The position numbers and the translations under genes were made by a program. DNA of 64,000 bases from RBG-16-66-20 sp036262835 (GTDB lineage: Bacteria; Pseudomonadota; Gammaproteobacteria; Burkholderiales; SG8-39), in NCBI GenBank assembly GCA_036262835.1, contig DATAID010000065.1:1-64000 (forward strand), given 5' to 3'. Positions 62,512 to 64,000 of this stretch are shown here, piece by piece (positions within the stretch are counted from its first letter, which is position 1; every line of letters begins with the position of its first letter). Below the pieces are notes generated by a model that had not been told where the DNA came from, searched no databases, and saw only the letters and a program-made list of their open reading frames with translations.

Positions 62512-63857
62512 GTCCCGGCATCGTTGCGCTGATCATGCTCGCGATCCTGGTCTTCGCGATCATGATCGGCTTTCCCGTCGCCTTCACCCTGATGGCGCTC
62601 GGCGTCGGCTTCGGCTACTACGCCTATTTCCAGCCCGGGACGGATTTCTTCGACAACCGGGTGTTCTCGCTGCTCACGCAGAACACCTACGGGGTGATGA
62701 CGAACGACGCGCTCGTCTCGATTCCGCTCTTCCTCATGATGGGATACATGGTGGAGCGGGCGAACATCCTAGACCGGCTGTTCCTGAGCCTTCAGGTGGC
62801 GCTGCGCTTCATTCCGGGCGCGCTCGCGGTCGCGACCCTGATGACCTGCGCGCTCTTTGCCACGGCGACCGGCATCGTCGGCGCGGTGGTAACGCTCATG
62901 GGCCTGCTCGCATTCCCGCAGATGCTCAAGGCGGGCTACGACGTGCGCCTCTCTTCGGGGGTGGTTTGCGCGGGCGGCTGCCTCGGCATCCTGATTCCGC
63001 CCTCGATCCTCTTCATCGTCTATGGCGCGCAGGCCGGCGTTTCCACGGTCAGGCTCTACTCGGCGGCGATCATTCCCGGCTTCATGCTGGCGGGCTTGTA
63101 CATCATCTACGTGATCACGCGCGCGGTGCTCAATCCGAAGCTCGCGCCGCCCCTGCCAAAGGAGCAGTCGAACGTGCCTTTCTGGGGCACGGTCAAGCTG
63201 CTCGCGACCTCGTTCTTCCCGCTCGCCATCCTGATCCTCGCCGTGCTCGGCACGATCATGTTCGGCCTCGCCACGCCGACCGAGGCCTCCGCCATCGGGG
63301 CGTTCGGTGCGGTGATCCTCGCCGCGAGCTACCGCGCGCTCACCTGGGGGCGGCTGAAAGAGGCCGTTTACCTGACGGCACGCACCTCGGCCATGGTGTG
63401 CTGGCTCTTCGTCGGCTCCTCGACCTTCGCCTCGATTTTCGCCTACCTCGGCGGCGAGGCGATCATCAAGGACTTCGTGCTCGGCCTGAACCTCTCGCCC
63501 GTGGTGTTCATGATCCTCGCGCAGATCATCATCTTCATCCTGGGCTGGCCGCTGGAATGGACCGAGATCATCATCATCTTCGTGCCGATCTTCCTGCCGC
63601 TGCTGCCGCATTTCGGCATCGACCCGATTTCCTTCGGCATCCTGGTGGCGATCAACCTGCAGACGGCGTTCCTGTCACCGCCCATGGCGATGGCCTGTTT
63701 TTACTTAAAGGGGGTCGCGCCCAAGCACGTGCTGCTCTCGCAGATCTTCGGCGGCAGCATGCCGTTCGTCTACATCGTCATCGTCTGCATGGTGCTCATC
63801 TACATCTTCCCCGGCATCGCGACCTGGCTGCCGGACCTGCTCTATAACGCGAAGTGA
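62508..63857 (+). CDS. dctM: TRAP transporter large permease DctM
   Basis: 449-aa permease with about twelve helices, typical segments IPLFLMMGYMVERANILDRL near residue 68, ATATGIVGAVVTLMGLLAFP near 122 and GGCLGILIPPSILFIVYGAQ near 156. It forms the transport path driven by a sodium or proton gradient. Stop at 63857; an amidase starts 8 bases further. Confidence 0.95.
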   Translation: MSPGIVALIMLAILVFAIMIGFPVAFTLMALGVGFGYYAYFQPGTDFFDNRVFSLLTQNTYGVMTNDALVSIPLFLMMGYMVERANILDRLFLSLQVALRFIPGALAVATLMTCALFATATGIVGAVVTLMGLLAFPQMLKAGYDVRLSSGVVCAGGCLGILIPPSILFIVYGAQAGVSTVRLYSAAIIPGFMLAGLYIIYVITRAVLNPKLAPPLPKEQSNVPFWGTVKLLATSFFPLAILILAVLGTIMFGLATPTEASAIGAFGAVILAASYRALTWGRLKEAVYLTARTSAMVCWLFVGSSTFASIFAYLGGEAIIKDFVLGLNLSPVVFMILAQIIIFILGWPLEWTEIIIIFVPIFLPLLPHFGIDPISFGILVAINLQTAFLSPPMAMACFYLKGVAPKHVLLSQIFGGSMPFVYIVIVCMVLIYIFPGIATWLPDLLYNAK

Positions 63858-63865
63858 CGCTCCGG

Positions 63866-64000
63866 TGGATGCCTCGCAACTGAACTGGCTCTCGGCCGCC
63901 GACGCGCAGCGCGCGCTGCGCGACGGCGCGATCAGCGCCGAGCAGCTGGTGCAGGCCTGCCTCGGGCGGATCCGCGAGGTCGAAGGCGACGTGCAGGCCT
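63866..64000 (+). CDS. Amidase (amidase-signature family), 3' end outside window
   Basis: Forty-five codons from a GTG at 63866 encode LNWLSAADAQRALRDGAIS and EQLVQACLGRIREVEGDVQA, the usual N-terminal helix pattern of amidase-signature enzymes (GatA-like). The catalytic Lys-Ser-Ser part is outside the window. Adjacent to TRAP genes, so its substrate may be linked with the imported acid or amide; unproven. Confidence 0.75.

Overview
The window is a 64 kb piece of a high-GC bacterial chromosome with codons that mostly end in G or C. It is almost wall-to-wall protein-coding: genes are spaced by a few to a few tens of bases and many overlap by 4 bases (ATGA). The gene set points to a betaproteobacterium of the Burkholderiales/Rhodocyclales type. 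Indicators are a phasin with polyhydroxybutyrate-type operators, GluQ-tRNA synthetase, monomeric isocitrate dehydrogenase, a three-subunit PntAA/PntAB/PntB transhydrogenase, clpS-clpA, the coaBC/radC/rpmB/rpmG cluster, glcDEF and TRAP transport. This is inference from gene content; there is no rRNA to place it. I see no tRNA, rRNA, insertion sequence, phage gene or CRISPR array. Classical transcription regulators are nearly absent.

Layout. 1-6.8 kb: a peroxiredoxin-glutaredoxin fusion cut by the window edge, a glycosyltransferase, a molybdopterin-binding-domain protein, phasin phaP with a well-formed promoter and two operator-like palindromes, an EamA transporter, gluQ, a thioredoxin and a pirin. 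6.8-15.4 kb: fumC, an exported methyltransferase-like lipoprotein, a TraB/GumN protein, purN, a DUF3108 protein, an RsmB-like rRNA methyltransferase, a secreted protein, an MscS channel and a fatty acid desaturase. 15.4-22.5 kb: rpmG, rpmB, radC, coaBC, a small flavocytochrome c sulfide dehydrogenase pair, clpA, clpS and a cold-shock gene. 22.5-32.7 kb: icd, a HupE-like membrane protein with an EF-hand, a TPR protein, a lysine-rich secreted mini-protein too short for most gene finders, DUF192, a His-tailed EamA transporter, a PuuD-like membrane protein and an amino-acid ABC importer that lacks its ATPase.

32.7-43.8 kb: a glycolate/glyoxylate block (hyi, glcD, glcE, glcF) interrupted by a reverse-strand TPR-like gene, then a molybdopterin oxidoreductase, a multi-PAS diguanylate cyclase and two tandem 2OG-Fe(II)-oxygenase-like genes. 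43.8-50.9 kb: an MsbA-type ABC exporter overlapping a fused osmoprotectant-type binding protein/permease, the pnt operon, and a compact reverse-strand trio made of two DUF5985-like membrane proteins and a small winged-helix-like protein. 50.9-59.2 kb: a trehalose operon (otsA-otsB-GH15-ROK kinase) whose OtsA carries a membrane-anchored sensor-like N-terminus, and in the opposite direction a CPA2 antiporter overlapping a YbdK-type gamma-glutamylcysteine ligase. 59.2-64 kb: an NhaD-like antiporter, a complete TRAP transporter, and the start of an amidase.

No single locus is an obviously complete unknown system. The best candidates are the membrane-sensor trehalose-6-phosphate synthase operon, the DUF5985/DUF5985/winged-helix trio, the CPA2 antiporter-YbdK pair, the tandem oxygenases in which the first copy has lost its metal ligands, and the autonomous lysine-rich mini-protein transcription unit.
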